Assembly (NCBI GenBank): GCA_016192425.1
Contig: JACPUE010000066.1
Location: 35,306 to 99,305, forward strand
Reading direction: 5' to 3'
Source of the DNA: Burkholderiales bacterium
GTDB taxonomy: Bacteria; Pseudomonadota; Gammaproteobacteria; Burkholderiales; Burkholderiaceae_C
DNA length: 64,000 bases
Part shown: piece after piece, positions 53,263 to 64,000 of the stretch
How the letters are laid out: each line of letters starts with the position of its first letter
Position numbering within the stretch: position 1 is the first letter of the stretch
Position numbers and translations under genes: made by a program
The notes under the pieces: generated by a model
Database searches by the model: none
Seen by the model: only the letters and a program-made list of their open reading frames with translations
What the model was told of the DNA's origin: nothing

Positions 53263-54362
53263 CAGTGATCTCCCTCACGTTTGTGGCGCAGGGTTTCGCG
53301 CACGGCGTCCAGGCCTACCTTCCATTCCAGCGTGGGGGTGCGGCCCTGGCGGGTTTGTGTGGCGTCGCAGGCGCTCAGGCACTGGCCGCATTGCACGCAG
53401 GCAAACATCATGCGTTTGATGTTGCGCGGGTTCAGGCGCATCGGGCAGGCATGGTCGCAGGCGCTGCCACGCGAGGGCGCCGGGTGCGTGCCGGCCACCA
53501 CGGGCGCAAACGGCAGGGTGGCGGGCAGTTTTGGCTGGCCGTGCAGCGGCAACACTTCGCAGGTCTTGCATTCGCGGGCGCGGCTGCGGTTGAACGACAC
53601 CACCATGGCCTTGGGGTTGGCCATCCAGGCCACGCTCTGGAACAGGCCCACCGCACAGCCAAAGCGGCAGAAAAGGTGCCTTGCCAAGGTGAATTCGAGC
53701 GTGAACACCAGAGTGCCAATGCCCAGGAAGCGTGCCTGGTTGGCTGTCAGCGTGCCATGCACGAGGTTGCTCCACACCATGGCGGGTGGCAGCAGGTAAG
53801 TCAGCAGGGTGATGGCCCAGAGAAAGCCAAACACCAGGCAGGCCGCCAGGAACACGGGCCACCAGCGCTGGTCGGCGCTGCGCCCCGCACGCGGTGTGGG
53901 GGACTTGTCCCACACGCTGAGTTTGCCGCTGGCGCGGTGCAGCAGGTCGTTGAGCAGTTCGACCAGCGAGAAATGGGGGCACAGCCAGCCGCAGTAGACG
54001 CGGCCCAAATGGTAGGCCACGGTCAGAAAACCGATGGCGAGTGCCAGAACCGGCAGGATGCCGCGCCAGACAATGGACCAGGCCGTCTGCACCGCCGTGG
54101 CCTCGCCGCGCGCAAAGGCGTCGATGCCCAGCGACCAGCGAAAACCGAGCACCCAGAGCTGGGTTTCGGTCAGGTCAAAGCGCAGCAGGTTGAAGGCTGG
54201 CGCGAGCAGGAAAATGGTAAAGAACGACAGTTGCAGCCACCGCCGACGGCGCTGCAATTGCTGGCTGCGCGCCAGGGATTGCGGCGCAGCGTTGCCATGC
54301 GCCTGCGCACTGCCGGTACTGCAGTGGCTGGCGCTGGCGCAAGAGGAGCAATCAGTGCCCAT
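53262..54362 (-). CDS. membrane 4Fe-4S protein of the NapH/CcoG type in the nor operon
   Basis: A 366-residue protein with an N-terminal Cys-containing segment (MGTDCSSCASASHCS), about four to five membrane helices (LSFFTIFLLAPAFNLLRF; LPVLALAIGFLTVAYHLG; VFLAACLVFGFLWAITLLTY) and several Cys clusters: YCGWLCPHF, CRFGCAVG, CKTC, CDHAC and CVQCGQCLSAC, the last two like bacterial ferredoxin sites. It resembles NapH/NosR/CcoG proteins, which pass electrons or handle copper. An ATG 27 bases further upstream is possible. Its place between norQ and norD suggests a role in NO reductase assembly or electron supply; this is inference. Confidence 0.82.
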   Translation of the reverse strand: MGTDCSSCASASHCSTGSAQAHGNAAPQSLARSQQLQRRRRWLQLSFFTIFLLAPAFNLLRFDLTETQLWVLGFRWSLGIDAFARGEATAVQTAWSIVWRGILPVLALAIGFLTVAYHLGRVYCGWLCPHFSLVELLNDLLHRASGKLSVWDKSPTPRAGRSADQRWWPVFLAACLVFGFLWAITLLTYLLPPAMVWSNLVHGTLTANQARFLGIGTLVFTLEFTLARHLFCRFGCAVGLFQSVAWMANPKAMVVSFNRSRARECKTCEVLPLHGQPKLPATLPFAPVVAGTHPAPSRGSACDHACPMRLNPRNIKRMMFACVQCGQCLSACDATQTRQGRTPTLEWKVGLDAVRETLRHKREGDH

Positions 54363-55197
54363 CGCCCACCACGGCGCGCACGACTTCATCGAGCGCGCGC
54401 AGGGTTTCGTGGTCGTCGCTCAGCGCATCGACCACCGCAGCGCGGCAGGCCTCGTGCAGAGACAGGCCCGATGCCACCAGGCGCGCCGCCATGACCAGCA
54501 AACGGGTGCTGGCGGTTTCTTCCAGGTCGTGGTCGGTCAAGCGCCGCAGAGCCTGGGCCAACTGCACGAGGCGTGCAGCGAGCTCGGGTGTGGCGCGGCC
54601 TTCGCGCTCAAGGATGGCGCGTTCGACAGCGGGCGCGGGATAGTCCAGCGTCAGCGCCGTGAAGCGCTGGCGCGTGCTGGGCTTGAGGCCCTTGAGCAGG
54701 TTCTGGTAGCCGGGGTTGTACGAGATGACCAGCATGAACTCCGGCGGTGCCTGGATCAGTTCGCCAGTGCGCTCGATGGGCAGCACACGCCGGTCGTCGG
54801 CCAGCGGGTGCAGCACCACCGTGGTGTCCTTGCGTGCTTCGACCACCTCGTCGAGGTACAGGATGGCGCCTTCACGCACGGCATGGGCCAGCGGGCCGTC
54901 GGCCCAGACCGTATCGCCCCGGCCGATCAGGTGGCGGCCCACCAGGTCGGCGGCGCTCAGGTCGTCGTGGCACGACACCGTGATGAGCGGCCGGCCCAGG
55001 CGTGCTGCCATGTGCTCGACAAAGCGGGTCTTGCCGCAGCCCGTGGGGCCCTTGATGAGCAAGGGGAGCTGCTGCGCAAAGCAGTGCTCGAACAGTGTGC
55101 ACTCGCCTGCCTGGGCTGCATAGTAGGGGATGGCTGCTGCACCGGCGGCCCGCCCGAGGGCGGGCGCCGACGCGCGGGTGTGCTCGGCGCAGTCCAT
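54352..55197 (-). CDS. norQ: NorQ-type MoxR AAA+ ATPase
   Basis: A 281-residue AAA+ ATPase of the CbbQ/NirQ/NorQ group. Walker A is LIKGPTGCGKTRFVEHMA (~47-58), Walker B GAILYLDEVVEAR, sensor I LVISYNPGYQN, and the C-terminal arginine region SLHEACRAAVVDALSDD. It acts with NorD to activate NorBC. It starts two bases after the norB stop and overlaps the 4Fe-4S gene by 11 bases. Confidence 0.95.
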   Translation of the reverse strand: MDCAEHTRASAPALGRAAGAAAIPYYAAQAGECTLFEHCFAQQLPLLIKGPTGCGKTRFVEHMAARLGRPLITVSCHDDLSAADLVGRHLIGRGDTVWADGPLAHAVREGAILYLDEVVEARKDTTVVLHPLADDRRVLPIERTGELIQAPPEFMLVISYNPGYQNLLKGLKPSTRQRFTALTLDYPAPAVERAILEREGRATPELAARLVQLAQALRRLTDHDLEETASTRLLVMAARLVASGLSLHEACRAAVVDALSDDHETLRALDEVVRAVVGDGH

Positions 55198-55199
55198 GG

Positions 55200-57103
<1,904 letters not shown>

Positions 57104-57129
57104 GGGGATCCTTATGGAGTTGTTGAAGG

Positions 57130-57160
57130 CACAGGGCAAGCATTGCGGGTAAACCCTGTG
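57130..57160. promoter_or_regulatory. inverted repeat in the norC leader
   Basis: CACAGGG (57130-57136) and CCCTGTG (57154-57160) pair over 7 bases with a 17-base loop, about 27 bases upstream of the norC ATG. It could be a leader hairpin of the norC transcript or a protein site. No consensus recognised. Confidence 0.3.
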
Positions 57161-57170
57161 TAGTGCTGAC

Positions 57171-57201
57171 TATAATGCAAAATATGCATTTCATATGAAT
57201 C
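57171..57201. promoter_or_regulatory. nor divergent promoter: TATAAT box and NsrR-like site
   Basis: A perfect TATAAT lies at 57171-57176 on the plus strand, with no -35 match 16-18 bases upstream. Seven bases after it begins TATGCATTT-C-ATATGAATC (57183-57201). Against the NsrR half-site GATGYATTT the arms match 8/9 and 7/9. The site would cover the predicted norEF start and the norC promoter region, fitting repression relieved by NO. The assignment is by eye. Confidence 0.5.
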
Positions 57202-57247
57202 TTTTATGGAAATGCAGTTTTTGGGCGTCGATGCCCCCCAATGACCC

Positions 57248-57853
57248 ATGACTTCACACGCCGCTGCACCCCTGTTGCAAGAGAACGACACCCATCTGGC
57301 CCCGCAATTGCGGGGCGATCTGGCCGTGTGGTTCGTGATCCTGCTGGAACTGCTGACCTTCGGCATCCTGTTCGTGGCCTACGCATTTGTGCGCAACCGC
57401 GAGCCCGCGCTGTTCCAGGCGGGGCAGGCCACGCTGGACCTGCACAGCGGGGCTGCCAACACCGTGCTGCTCATCTCCGGGAGCTGGTGTGTGGCGCGTG
57501 CGGTGCAGGCCATGCGCAGTGATGCCGCGCGCACTGCGGCACACTGGCTGCTGGGGGCGCAGCTGTGCGGTGGCGGGTTTGTGGCGGTCAAGCTGGCCGA
57601 ATACGCGGGCAAGGCGCAGGCCTGGGCGGACATGGGCGACAACAACTTCTACATGCTGTACTTCATGCTGACCGGCTTTCATTTTCTGCATGTCGTCGTC
57701 GGCATGCTGGCGCTGGCCTACCTGTGGTGGCGCACGCGCAGCGGCGCCTATGCCAGCAACAACTGCCATGCGCTGGAGACGGGTGCGGCCTTCTGGCACA
57801 TGGTCGATCTGCTGTGGATCGTGCTGTTTCCGCTGGTGTATGTGCTGCGCTGA
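57248..57853 (+). CDS. norE: NorE, cytochrome c oxidase subunit III-like
   Basis: A 201-residue membrane protein with five helices of the COX3 fold (LAVWFVILLELLTFGILFVA; YFMLTGFHFLHVVVGMLALA; AFWHMVDLLWIVLFPLVYVL). GFHFLHVVVGM and the C-terminal WHMVDLLWI are diagnostic. NorE and NorF support NO reductase activity and are not catalytic subunits. It is transcribed away from norC. Confidence 0.92.
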   Translation: MTSHAAAPLLQENDTHLAPQLRGDLAVWFVILLELLTFGILFVAYAFVRNREPALFQAGQATLDLHSGAANTVLLISGSWCVARAVQAMRSDAARTAAHWLLGAQLCGGGFVAVKLAEYAGKAQAWADMGDNNFYMLYFMLTGFHFLHVVVGMLALAYLWWRTRSGAYASNNCHALETGAAFWHMVDLLWIVLFPLVYVLR

Positions 57854-57862
57854 GGGCCTCCA

Positions 57863-58150
57863 ATGCATGTATCTCGACTGAACCGCGCCTGGCTGATGCT
57901 CCTGGCGATCACGGGCGTGACCTTCTGGATGGGTGAGAGCGGCTCCTCGGTGGGCAGCCTGGTTGTGGCGCTGGCCGTATTGGGCCAGGCCTTTGCCAAA
58001 GGGCTGCTGGTGGCGCTGGACTTTCTGGAGCTGCGCGAGGCGCCAGCACTCTGGCGCTGGCTCGTCATCGGGTGGCTGGCGCTGGTGCTGGGGCTGGTTG
58101 TCCTGGCCTATGCGCTGGGTCTGCAGGGGATACCGTCCGGCGCCACCTGA
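57863..58150 (+). CDS. norF: NorF, small membrane protein (COX4-like)
   Basis: A 95-residue protein with three membrane helices (AWLMLLAITGVTFWMGE; VVALAVLGQAFAKGLLVALD; WLVIGWLALVLGLVVLAYAL). KGLLVALDFLELREAP is typical of the cytochrome oxidase subunit IV/NorF group. It lies nine bases after norE. Confidence 0.85.
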   Translation: MHVSRLNRAWLMLLAITGVTFWMGESGSSVGSLVVALAVLGQAFAKGLLVALDFLELREAPALWRWLVIGWLALVLGLVVLAYALGLQGIPSGAT

Positions 58151-58205
58151 AGGGTGGGCGATTGCGGCACAATTTGCGGCTTGACGTCTACGCCCGAGGG
58201 CCCGC

Positions 58206-59102
58206 ATGACCACCGACCACCTTTCTTCCATTGCGCCGCGCGACAAGGCCGAGATCCTGGCGCAGGCGCTGCCCTACATCCGCAAGTTCCATGGCAAGAC
58301 CATGGTCATCAAGTACGGCGGCAACGCCATGACCGACCCGGCCCTGCAGCAGGACTTTGCCGAGGACGTGGTGCTGCTCAAGCTCGTGGGCATGAACCCG
58401 GTGGTGGTGCACGGCGGCGGGCCGCAGATTGAAACCGCCCTCAACCGCCTGGGCAAGAAGGGCCAGTTCATCCAGGGCATGCGCGTCACCGACGCCGAAA
58501 CCATGGAAGTGGTCGAATGGGTGCTGGCCGGCGAAGTGCAGCAGGACATCGTGGGCCTAATCAACCAGGTGGGCGGCAAGGCCGTGGGCCTGACGGGGCG
58601 CGATGGCGGCATGATCCGCGCGCGCAAGCTCAAGATGGTGGACAACAAGAACCCCGAAGTCGAGCACGACGTGGGCCAGGTGGGCGACATTGTTTCCATC
58701 GACCCCAGCGTGGTCAAGGCGCTGCAGGACGATGCCTTCATCCCCGTCATTAGCCCCATCGGTTTTGGCGAGCACAACGAGAGCTACAACATCAACGCCG
58801 ACGTGGTGGCCAGCAAGCTGGCCGAGGTGCTCAAGGCCGAGAAGCTCCTGCTGCTGACCAATACGCCCGGCGTGCTGGACAAGGCGGGCAACCTATTGAC
58901 CGACCTGACCGCGCGCCGCATCGACGAGCTGTTTGCCGACGGCACCATCAGCGGCGGCATGCTGCCCAAGATTGCGGGTGCCCTCGACGCCGCCAAGGCG
59001 GGGGTGAATGCCGTGCACATCATCGACGGCCGCGTGCCGCATGCCATGCTGCTGGAGATCCTGACCGATCAGGCCTACGGCACCATGATCCGAAGCCACT
59101 AG
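58206..59102 (+). CDS. argB: acetylglutamate kinase
   Basis: A 298-residue amino acid kinase, second step of arginine synthesis. Motifs: [10 protein letters not shown] (ATP site), [18 protein letters not shown] (acetylglutamate site), [27 protein letters not shown] and [17 protein letters not shown]. The N-terminal ~20-residue extension ([10 protein letters not shown]) is the type linked to arginine feedback and PII binding. GAGGG lies upstream of the ATG. It is followed by a GC-rich repeat. Confidence 0.97.
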   Translation: MTTDHLSSIAPRDKAEILAQALPYIRKFHGKTMVIKYGGNAMTDPALQQDFAEDVVLLKLVGMNPVVVHGGGPQIETALNRLGKKGQFIQGMRVTDAETMEVVEWVLAGEVQQDIVGLINQVGGKAVGLTGRDGGMIRARKLKMVDNKNPEVEHDVGQVGDIVSIDPSVVKALQDDAFIPVISPIGFGEHNESYNINADVVASKLAEVLKAEKLLLLTNTPGVLDKAGNLLTDLTARRIDELFADGTISGGMLPKIAGALDAAKAGVNAVHIIDGRVPHAMLLEILTDQAYGTMIRSH

Positions 59103-59106
59103 CATG

Positions 59107-59230
59107 AACAACCCCCTGTGCGGCTGCGCCGCTTCCCCCTTCTCTCGTCTCGCTGCGCGAGCCGGGAAGGGGGACGCCGCCCGTGCGGCGGGGCGGCCCT
59201 TGCACGGCGGCCTTGGCCTGGGGCGCGCGC
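59107..59230 (+). repeat. dispersed GC-rich repeat, full copy C
   Basis: This copy starts five bases after argB and fills most of the gap to the response regulator. It shares ordered blocks with copy B: CCCCCTG, CTTCCCCC, CTCTCG, AGGGGGACGC, GCGGCGGGGCGGCCCT and GGCCTGGGG. Internal arms (TCTCGTCTCGC / GCGAG) can fold. Confidence 0.7.
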
Positions 59231-59295
59231 AATGCCAGCGCCGTGCCTGTTGCAAGGGCCATACCCATCACCTCTTTGAACGCTGAGGATGAACC

Positions 59296-59988
59296 ATGCG
59301 CCTTCTGTTGGTCGAAGACGACATCATGGTGGCCAGCGGCATCAAGCTGGGGCTGACCGAGGCGGGTTATGCCGTCGATTGGGTGGGCAGCGGCGAGCGG
59401 GCCGAAGAGGTGCTGCAGCGCGAAACCTTCGATGTGGCGGTGGTCGATATCGGGCTGCCGGGCATGGACGGACTGGAGCTGACGCGCCGCATGCGCCGCC
59501 CGGACATGGCCAGCCGGGACATACCGGTGCTCATCCTCACGGCGCGTGACGCCTTGCACGACCGGGTGCAGGGGCTGGACCTGGGGGCAGACGACTACAT
59601 GGTCAAGCCCTTTGAACTGCCCGAACTGCTGGCGCGGCTGCGGGCGCTGCTGCGCCGCTCGCAGGCGGCCAACTCGGCGGTGCTCAACTTTGGCCCGCTG
59701 GAGCTGGACACGGCCAACCGCTGGGTGGGCATCCGCGTGCAGCCCGATGCGCCGCTGCAGCCCATCGAGCTGGGGCCGCGCGAGTGGACGGTGCTGGAAT
59801 ACCTGATGGTCCACGCCCCCAAGCCCGCCAGCAAGGACAAGCTGCTGCAGGCGCTCACCGGCTGGGACAAGGAAATCACCCCCAATGCGGTGGAGGTGTA
59901 TGTCTCGCGCTTGCGCGGCAAGCTCGAACCGCATGGCGTGGCGCTGCGGTCCATCCGGGGCTTTGGCTACCGGCTGGAGCTGCAGTGA
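59296..59988 (+). CDS. OmpR-family response regulator (TctD/QseB-like)
   Basis: A 230-residue DNA-binding response regulator. The receiver has LLVEDDIMVASG (acidic pocket), phosphoacceptor Asp in VAVVDIGLPGMDG, Thr in VLILTARDA and Lys in DDYMVKPFELPEL. The C-terminal winged helix (~130-230) has ELGPREWTVLEYLMVHAPKP and NAVEVYVSRLRGKLEPHGVA. GAGG lies upstream of the ATG. The sensor kinase follows 22 bases later. Confidence 0.95.
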   Translation: MRLLLVEDDIMVASGIKLGLTEAGYAVDWVGSGERAEEVLQRETFDVAVVDIGLPGMDGLELTRRMRRPDMASRDIPVLILTARDALHDRVQGLDLGADDYMVKPFELPELLARLRALLRRSQAANSAVLNFGPLELDTANRWVGIRVQPDAPLQPIELGPREWTVLEYLMVHAPKPASKDKLLQALTGWDKEITPNAVEVYVSRLRGKLEPHGVALRSIRGFGYRLELQ

Positions 59989-60010
59989 GCCCAGGACGGA
60001 AGGCACCGTC

Positions 60011-61507
60011 ATGTTGCGCCGACGCCTGCAGGGCATGACCTCCGATCTGCGCAACCGGCTGCTGCTGCTGCTGGTGCTGCCCTTGTGCATCCTGGCGCTG
60101 CTGGGCGTGTGGATGGACTACCGCTCTGCCGACGAAGCCGCCGCACGGCACGACCAGCGCCTGCTGCGCCTGCTGCCAGCGCTGGCCGACTCGGTGCTGG
60201 CGCCGGGGGTGGGCGAGTCGCAGCCCGTGGTGTGGCTGATGGCGCCGCCCATCGAAGATTTCTTGCGCAGCAGCCCGCACTACACGGGATACAGCGTGCG
60301 CGACCTGTCCGGGAAGTTGCTGCTGGGCGACGAGTGGGTGCGCACCACCGTTCCTGAAACAGGCGAGCCGGAGTTCCACAGCGTGGAGGAGGGCGGCGTC
60401 ACCTACCGTGTGGCGGCGCATCGCGGGCGCACCGGGGCCGGTGAACTGGTCGTGGCCCTGGCCGACGGTACCGATCCGCGCCAGCGCTGGGCGCAGCAAT
60501 TGCTGCTGCGGGTGCTGCTGCCCAACCTGCTGCTGGTGGTGGCTGCGGCGCTGGCCATCCACTGGGCTGTGGGGCGGGCGTTCAAGCCGCTGGTCGATCT
60601 GGCGGACGCGGTGGAGCGCCGCTCGCCGCGCGACCTGAGCCCCATCGACGAGGCGGCATCGCCCGCCGAGGTGCGGCCCCTGGTGCATTCGCTCAACCGG
60701 TTGTTCAAGCTGGTCAACGACCAGGCAGAAAGCCAGCGCCGTTTTGTGGCCGACGCAGCGCACCAGTTGCGCACGCCGCTGGCCGGGCTGCAGGCGCAGG
60801 TGGAGGCCTGGGCCTTGCTGGCACGCTCGGCAGCCAAGGCGCCTGCCGATGCCAGGCTTGTGGATAAAAAAGTGCTTCCAGGGCAAGAGGGGCAAGCGCA
60901 AGGTGCTATCACTTTGAAAGCATCCGAGATTGAAAAGCTGCGCGACGCCACGCGCCGGACTTCGCAACTGGCGCACCAGCTGCTGGCCTTGTCGCGGGCC
61001 GACGCGCGCAGCATGGACGCCCAGCCCATGCAGCGCGTGGATCTCAAGGATCTGTGCGAAAACCTGCTGGAGGTCTACCTCGATGCCGCCACAGGCAAAG
61101 GCATAGACCTGGGCCTGGACGCACAGCCGGTGCATGTGACCGGCCATGCCTGGCTGCTGCGCGAACTGCTGTCCAACCTGGTGGACAACGCCATCAAATA
61201 CACCCCGGCGGGCGGCACGGTGACCATTCGCTGCGGCACCCTGACCGACGTGCGCGGCGACCGCGCGGCCTTCCTGCAGGTGGAGGACGACGGGCCCGGC
61301 GTGCCCCCGCAGGAATACCACCATGTGCTTCAGCGCTTTTACCGCGTGGCCGGAACGGGCGGCGAAGGCTCGGGCCTGGGCCTGCCGATTGCCGAGGAAA
61401 TCGCCCGCACCCATGGCAGCTCGCTGGTGCTGGAACCTGGCGCGGGTGGCAAGGGCCTGCGGGTGACGCTGGTGTTTGCCGCAGCCGAAGGCGGATTGCA
61501 GACATGA
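60011..61507 (+). CDS. sensor histidine kinase (TctE/QseC-like)
   Basis: A 498-residue inner-membrane kinase. Helix 1 (RNRLLLLLVLPLCILALLG), a periplasmic sensor (~37-165) and helix 2 (LLLRVLLPNLLLVVAAALAI) precede a HAMP domain. The H-box phosphoacceptor is His251 in RRFVADAAHQLRTPLAGLQ. The ATPase domain has LLSNLVDNAIKYTPAGG (N), VEDDGPGVP (G1) and EGSGLGLPIAEEIA (G2). Codons 285-304 come from a 59 bp palindromic element between the two DHp helices (DKKVLPGQEGQAQGAITLKA). The pair probably senses a carboxylate or similar signal, but the ligand is unknown. Confidence 0.93.
   Translation: MLRRRLQGMTSDLRNRLLLLLVLPLCILALLGVWMDYRSADEAAARHDQRLLRLLPALADSVLAPGVGESQPVVWLMAPPIEDFLRSSPHYTGYSVRDLSGKLLLGDEWVRTTVPETGEPEFHSVEEGGVTYRVAAHRGRTGAGELVVALADGTDPRQRWAQQLLLRVLLPNLLLVVAAALAIHWAVGRAFKPLVDLADAVERRSPRDLSPIDEAASPAEVRPLVHSLNRLFKLVNDQAESQRRFVADAAHQLRTPLAGLQAQVEAWALLARSAAKAPADARLVDKKVLPGQEGQAQGAITLKASEIEKLRDATRRTSQLAHQLLALSRADARSMDAQPMQRVDLKDLCENLLEVYLDAATGKGIDLGLDAQPVHVTGHAWLLRELLSNLVDNAIKYTPAGGTVTIRCGTLTDVRGDRAAFLQVEDDGPGVPPQEYHHVLQRFYRVAGTGGEGSGLGLPIAEEIARTHGSSLVLEPGAGGKGLRVTLVFAAAEGGLQT
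60863..60921 (+). repeat. 59 bp AT-rich palindromic element inside the sensor kinase gene
   Basis: The sequence runs GATAAAAAAG to CAAGCGCAAG to GCTATCACTTTGAAAGC. It has the same length and register as the copy at 15452-15510. It is read in frame as part of the dimerisation domain, in the stretch between the H-box helix and the segment RRTSQLAHQLLALSRADARS. Confidence 0.7.
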
Positions 61508-62211
61508 GCGTGCGAGAATGCCCCGCGCCATCCTCCATCGCCATGAACAGCCCTGAACCCATGCCTGCTGCCCCCTTCGCACCTGCACCGGCCGCGCAGG
61601 AAGGCGAGCCCCGGCGCCGCCCGCGCCCCGGCGAGCGGCGCGAGCAAATCCTGCAGGCGCTGGCCGCCATGCTGGAGCAGCCGGGGGCCGAACGCATCAC
61701 CACCGCCGCGCTGGCTGCGCGCCTGGGCGTGAGCGAAGCTGCGCTGTACCGCCATTTCGCCAGCAAGGCGCAGATGTTCGAGGCGCTCATCGACTACATC
61801 GAGCAGGCGGTGTTCACGCGCGTGGTGCAGATTGTGGGGCGCGAGGGCGATGCCCCGGCGGCGCCCGCCGACGGCACCCAGCAGGCTGCGCGCGTGGTGG
61901 CCCTGCTGCTGCAGTTTGGCGAGCGCAACCCCGGCCTGGCATGGGTGATGGTGGGCGATGCGCTGGTGCTGGAGCACGAGCGCCTGCAGATGCGCATGAA
62001 CCAGTTTTTCGACCGTATCGAATCCAGCCTGCGCCAGTGCCTGCGGCCTGCCGCCGGGCAGGCCGGTTCGGCCACACCCACGGTGGATGCGCAGGCGGCC
62101 GCCAGCGTGTGGGTGGCCTTCGCGCTGGGGCGGCTGCAGCGCTACGTGCGCACGGGGCTGCGCCGACCGCCCACCGAGCACCTGCAGGAAAGCCTCGCCC
62201 GATTGCTGTGA
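61504..62211 (+). CDS. slmA: nucleoid occlusion factor SlmA
   Basis: A 235-residue TetR-fold protein that blocks FtsZ assembly over the nucleoid. The helix-turn-helix is PGERREQILQALAAMLEQPG through LAARLGVSEAALYRHFASKA. The core contains MFEALIDYIEQAVFTRV, LLLQFGERNPGLAWVMVGDA and LVLEHERLQMRMNQFFDRIE, all characteristic of SlmA. An N-terminal Pro/Ala extension (~35 residues) is longer than in E. coli; an internal ATG at 61543 is the alternative start. The ATG at 61504 overlaps the kinase stop (ATGA). Confidence 0.92.
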   Translation: MSVRECPAPSSIAMNSPEPMPAAPFAPAPAAQEGEPRRRPRPGERREQILQALAAMLEQPGAERITTAALAARLGVSEAALYRHFASKAQMFEALIDYIEQAVFTRVVQIVGREGDAPAAPADGTQQAARVVALLLQFGERNPGLAWVMVGDALVLEHERLQMRMNQFFDRIESSLRQCLRPAAGQAGSATPTVDAQAAASVWVAFALGRLQRYVRTGLRRPPTEHLQESLARLL

Positions 62212-62303
62212 GCGCGGCGGTGGCAGCTCTGCAACGCGCGGTTGGAGCGGGCTCTCTATTTTGCGGGGGGGGATAGGCGCGGGTCAGAAATTACTGCAGA
62301 ATA

Positions 62304-62321
62304 GAACGATCGTTCGTTTTT
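62304..62321. promoter_or_regulatory. palindromic operator upstream of the TetR gene
   Basis: GAACGATCGTTC (62304-62315) is a perfect 12 bp palindrome 15 bases before the TetR ATG, and ACGATCGTTCGTTTTT (62306-62321) matches the lipase upstream region at 15 of 16 bases (62309 A versus G). It is probably the TetR protein's own operator. Confidence 0.6.
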
Positions 62322-62330
62322 ATTCAAAGC

Positions 62331-63038
62331 ATGTCTGCCACCGAATCCACCAGTGCCAAGCCCCGCGCCCCCCGTGCGCGTACGGGCGGGGCGCGTGCGC
62401 TGCAGAAAGGCCAGCAGACCAAGCAGGCCATCATCGAGGCGGCGCTGGGCCTGGCCACCCACATCGGGCTGGAGGGCTTGTCCATCGGTGCGCTCGCCGA
62501 TGTGATGGGCATGAGCAAGTCCGGCGTTTTTGCCCACTTCGGCTCGCGCGAAGAGCTGCAGGTCTCCGTCATCCGTGAATACCACCACTGCTTCGAGCAG
62601 GAGGTGTTCTACCCCGCCATGTCGGCGCCGCGCGGCATTCCCCGTCTGCGTGCGCTGTTCGACAACTGGATGAAGCGCACCTCCATCGAGATCGACTCGG
62701 GCTGCATCTACATCAGCGGCGCCATCGAGTTCGACGACCGCACCGGCCCCGTGCGCGACGCGCTGGCGCATTCGGTGCTGACCTGGCACGCAGCCATGAA
62801 GCGCGCCATCACCCAGGCCAAGGAGCTGGGGCAGATCCGTTCCGACGTCGTCGAGGAGCAGATGCTGTTCGAGATCCATGGCCTGATCCTGGCGCTGCAC
62901 TACGAGGCACGCTTTCTCAAGAACCCCGGCTCGATCGCACGCGCGCTCACCGGCTTCGACAACATCCTGGCCCGTTTCAGCGCCCCGGCGCCTGCAGCGG
63001 TACCTTCCCCTGTTTCCACCCCAACCTCCAAGGAGTAG
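62331..63038 (+). CDS. TetR-family transcriptional regulator
   Basis: A 235-residue regulator. A basic, disordered N-terminus (to ~28) is followed by the helix-turn-helix [20 protein letters not shown] through [20 protein letters not shown]. The ligand domain is of the TetR_C type, with [14 protein letters not shown]. No Shine-Dalgarno precedes the ATG. A palindrome lies just upstream. Its stop is four bases before an acyl-CoA dehydrogenase gene with AAGGAG, so the two form an operon and the regulator probably senses an acyl-CoA or fatty acid. Confidence 0.93.
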   Translation: MSATESTSAKPRAPRARTGGARALQKGQQTKQAIIEAALGLATHIGLEGLSIGALADVMGMSKSGVFAHFGSREELQVSVIREYHHCFEQEVFYPAMSAPRGIPRLRALFDNWMKRTSIEIDSGCIYISGAIEFDDRTGPVRDALAHSVLTWHAAMKRAITQAKELGQIRSDVVEEQMLFEIHGLILALHYEARFLKNPGSIARALTGFDNILARFSAPAPAAVPSPVSTPTSKE

Positions 63039-63042
63039 CCCC

Positions 63043-64000
<958 letters not shown>

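Overview
The window is about 64 kb of gene-dense, high-GC betaproteobacterial chromosome. It looks like family Comamonadaceae (Burkholderiales), close to Acidovorax. This rests on gene content and order (corC-lnt, fabA-fabB, glyQ-glyS-gmhB, norCBQD opposite norEF, rfbBDAC beside a gspE-to-gspD block, slmA near argB) and on two families of dispersed repeats that I associate from memory with this family. I see no rRNA, tRNA, CRISPR, prophage or insertion sequence. No stretch longer than 300 bases lacks a gene.

Layout. 1-22.9 kb is mostly housekeeping: the end fragment of 4-hydroxyphenylpyruvate dioxygenase, a secreted lipase with its foldase, an AsnC-type regulator, a GNAT acetyltransferase, corC-lnt, fabAB, a LysR regulator opposite a periplasmic asparaginase, glyQS, a gmhB with unusual active-site residues, an M48-type peptidase, a persulfide dioxygenase-rhodanese fusion, coaX, and a TetR/phasin/fatty acyl-CoA reductase group.

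22.9-51.3 kb is one large cell-surface locus. It starts with dTDP-L-rhamnose synthesis (rfbBDAC) and two family-2 glycosyltransferases. A complete Xps-like type II secretion operon follows (gspE-F-G-H-I-J-K-L-M-N-D). Next come a small lipoprotein, a strongly expressed secreted protein with its own promoter and terminator, a second lipoprotein and a SurA-like peptidyl-prolyl isomerase. The locus ends with more rhamnosyltransferase-like genes, a Wzm/Wzt polysaccharide ABC exporter, an LpxL-like acyltransferase, a methyltransferase with a coiled-coil tail, a hexapeptide acetyltransferase, a lytic transglycosylase and a WecA-like initiating transferase. I infer that this locus makes an O-antigen-type polysaccharide together with a type II-secreted surface protein, possibly an S-layer bound to that polysaccharide.

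51.3-64 kb holds nitric oxide reductase (norCBQ, a 4Fe-4S protein and norD, opposite norEF) with an NsrR-like site in the shared promoter region. It continues with argB, a two-component system, slmA, and a TetR-acyl-CoA dehydrogenase pair that runs off the end.

The most unusual signals are these: (i) a ~59 bp AT-rich palindromic element found inside three unrelated genes and translated in the same frame each time; (ii) the type II secretion plus abundant secreted protein module embedded in the polysaccharide locus; (iii) a GmhB lacking both motif IV aspartates; (iv) a WbdD-like methyltransferase/coiled-coil architecture next to Wzt; (v) a 16 bp operator-like sequence shared between the lipase and a TetR gene 60 kb away; and (vi) several genes whose -10 box lies 6-7 bp before the ATG, suggesting leaderless transcripts.
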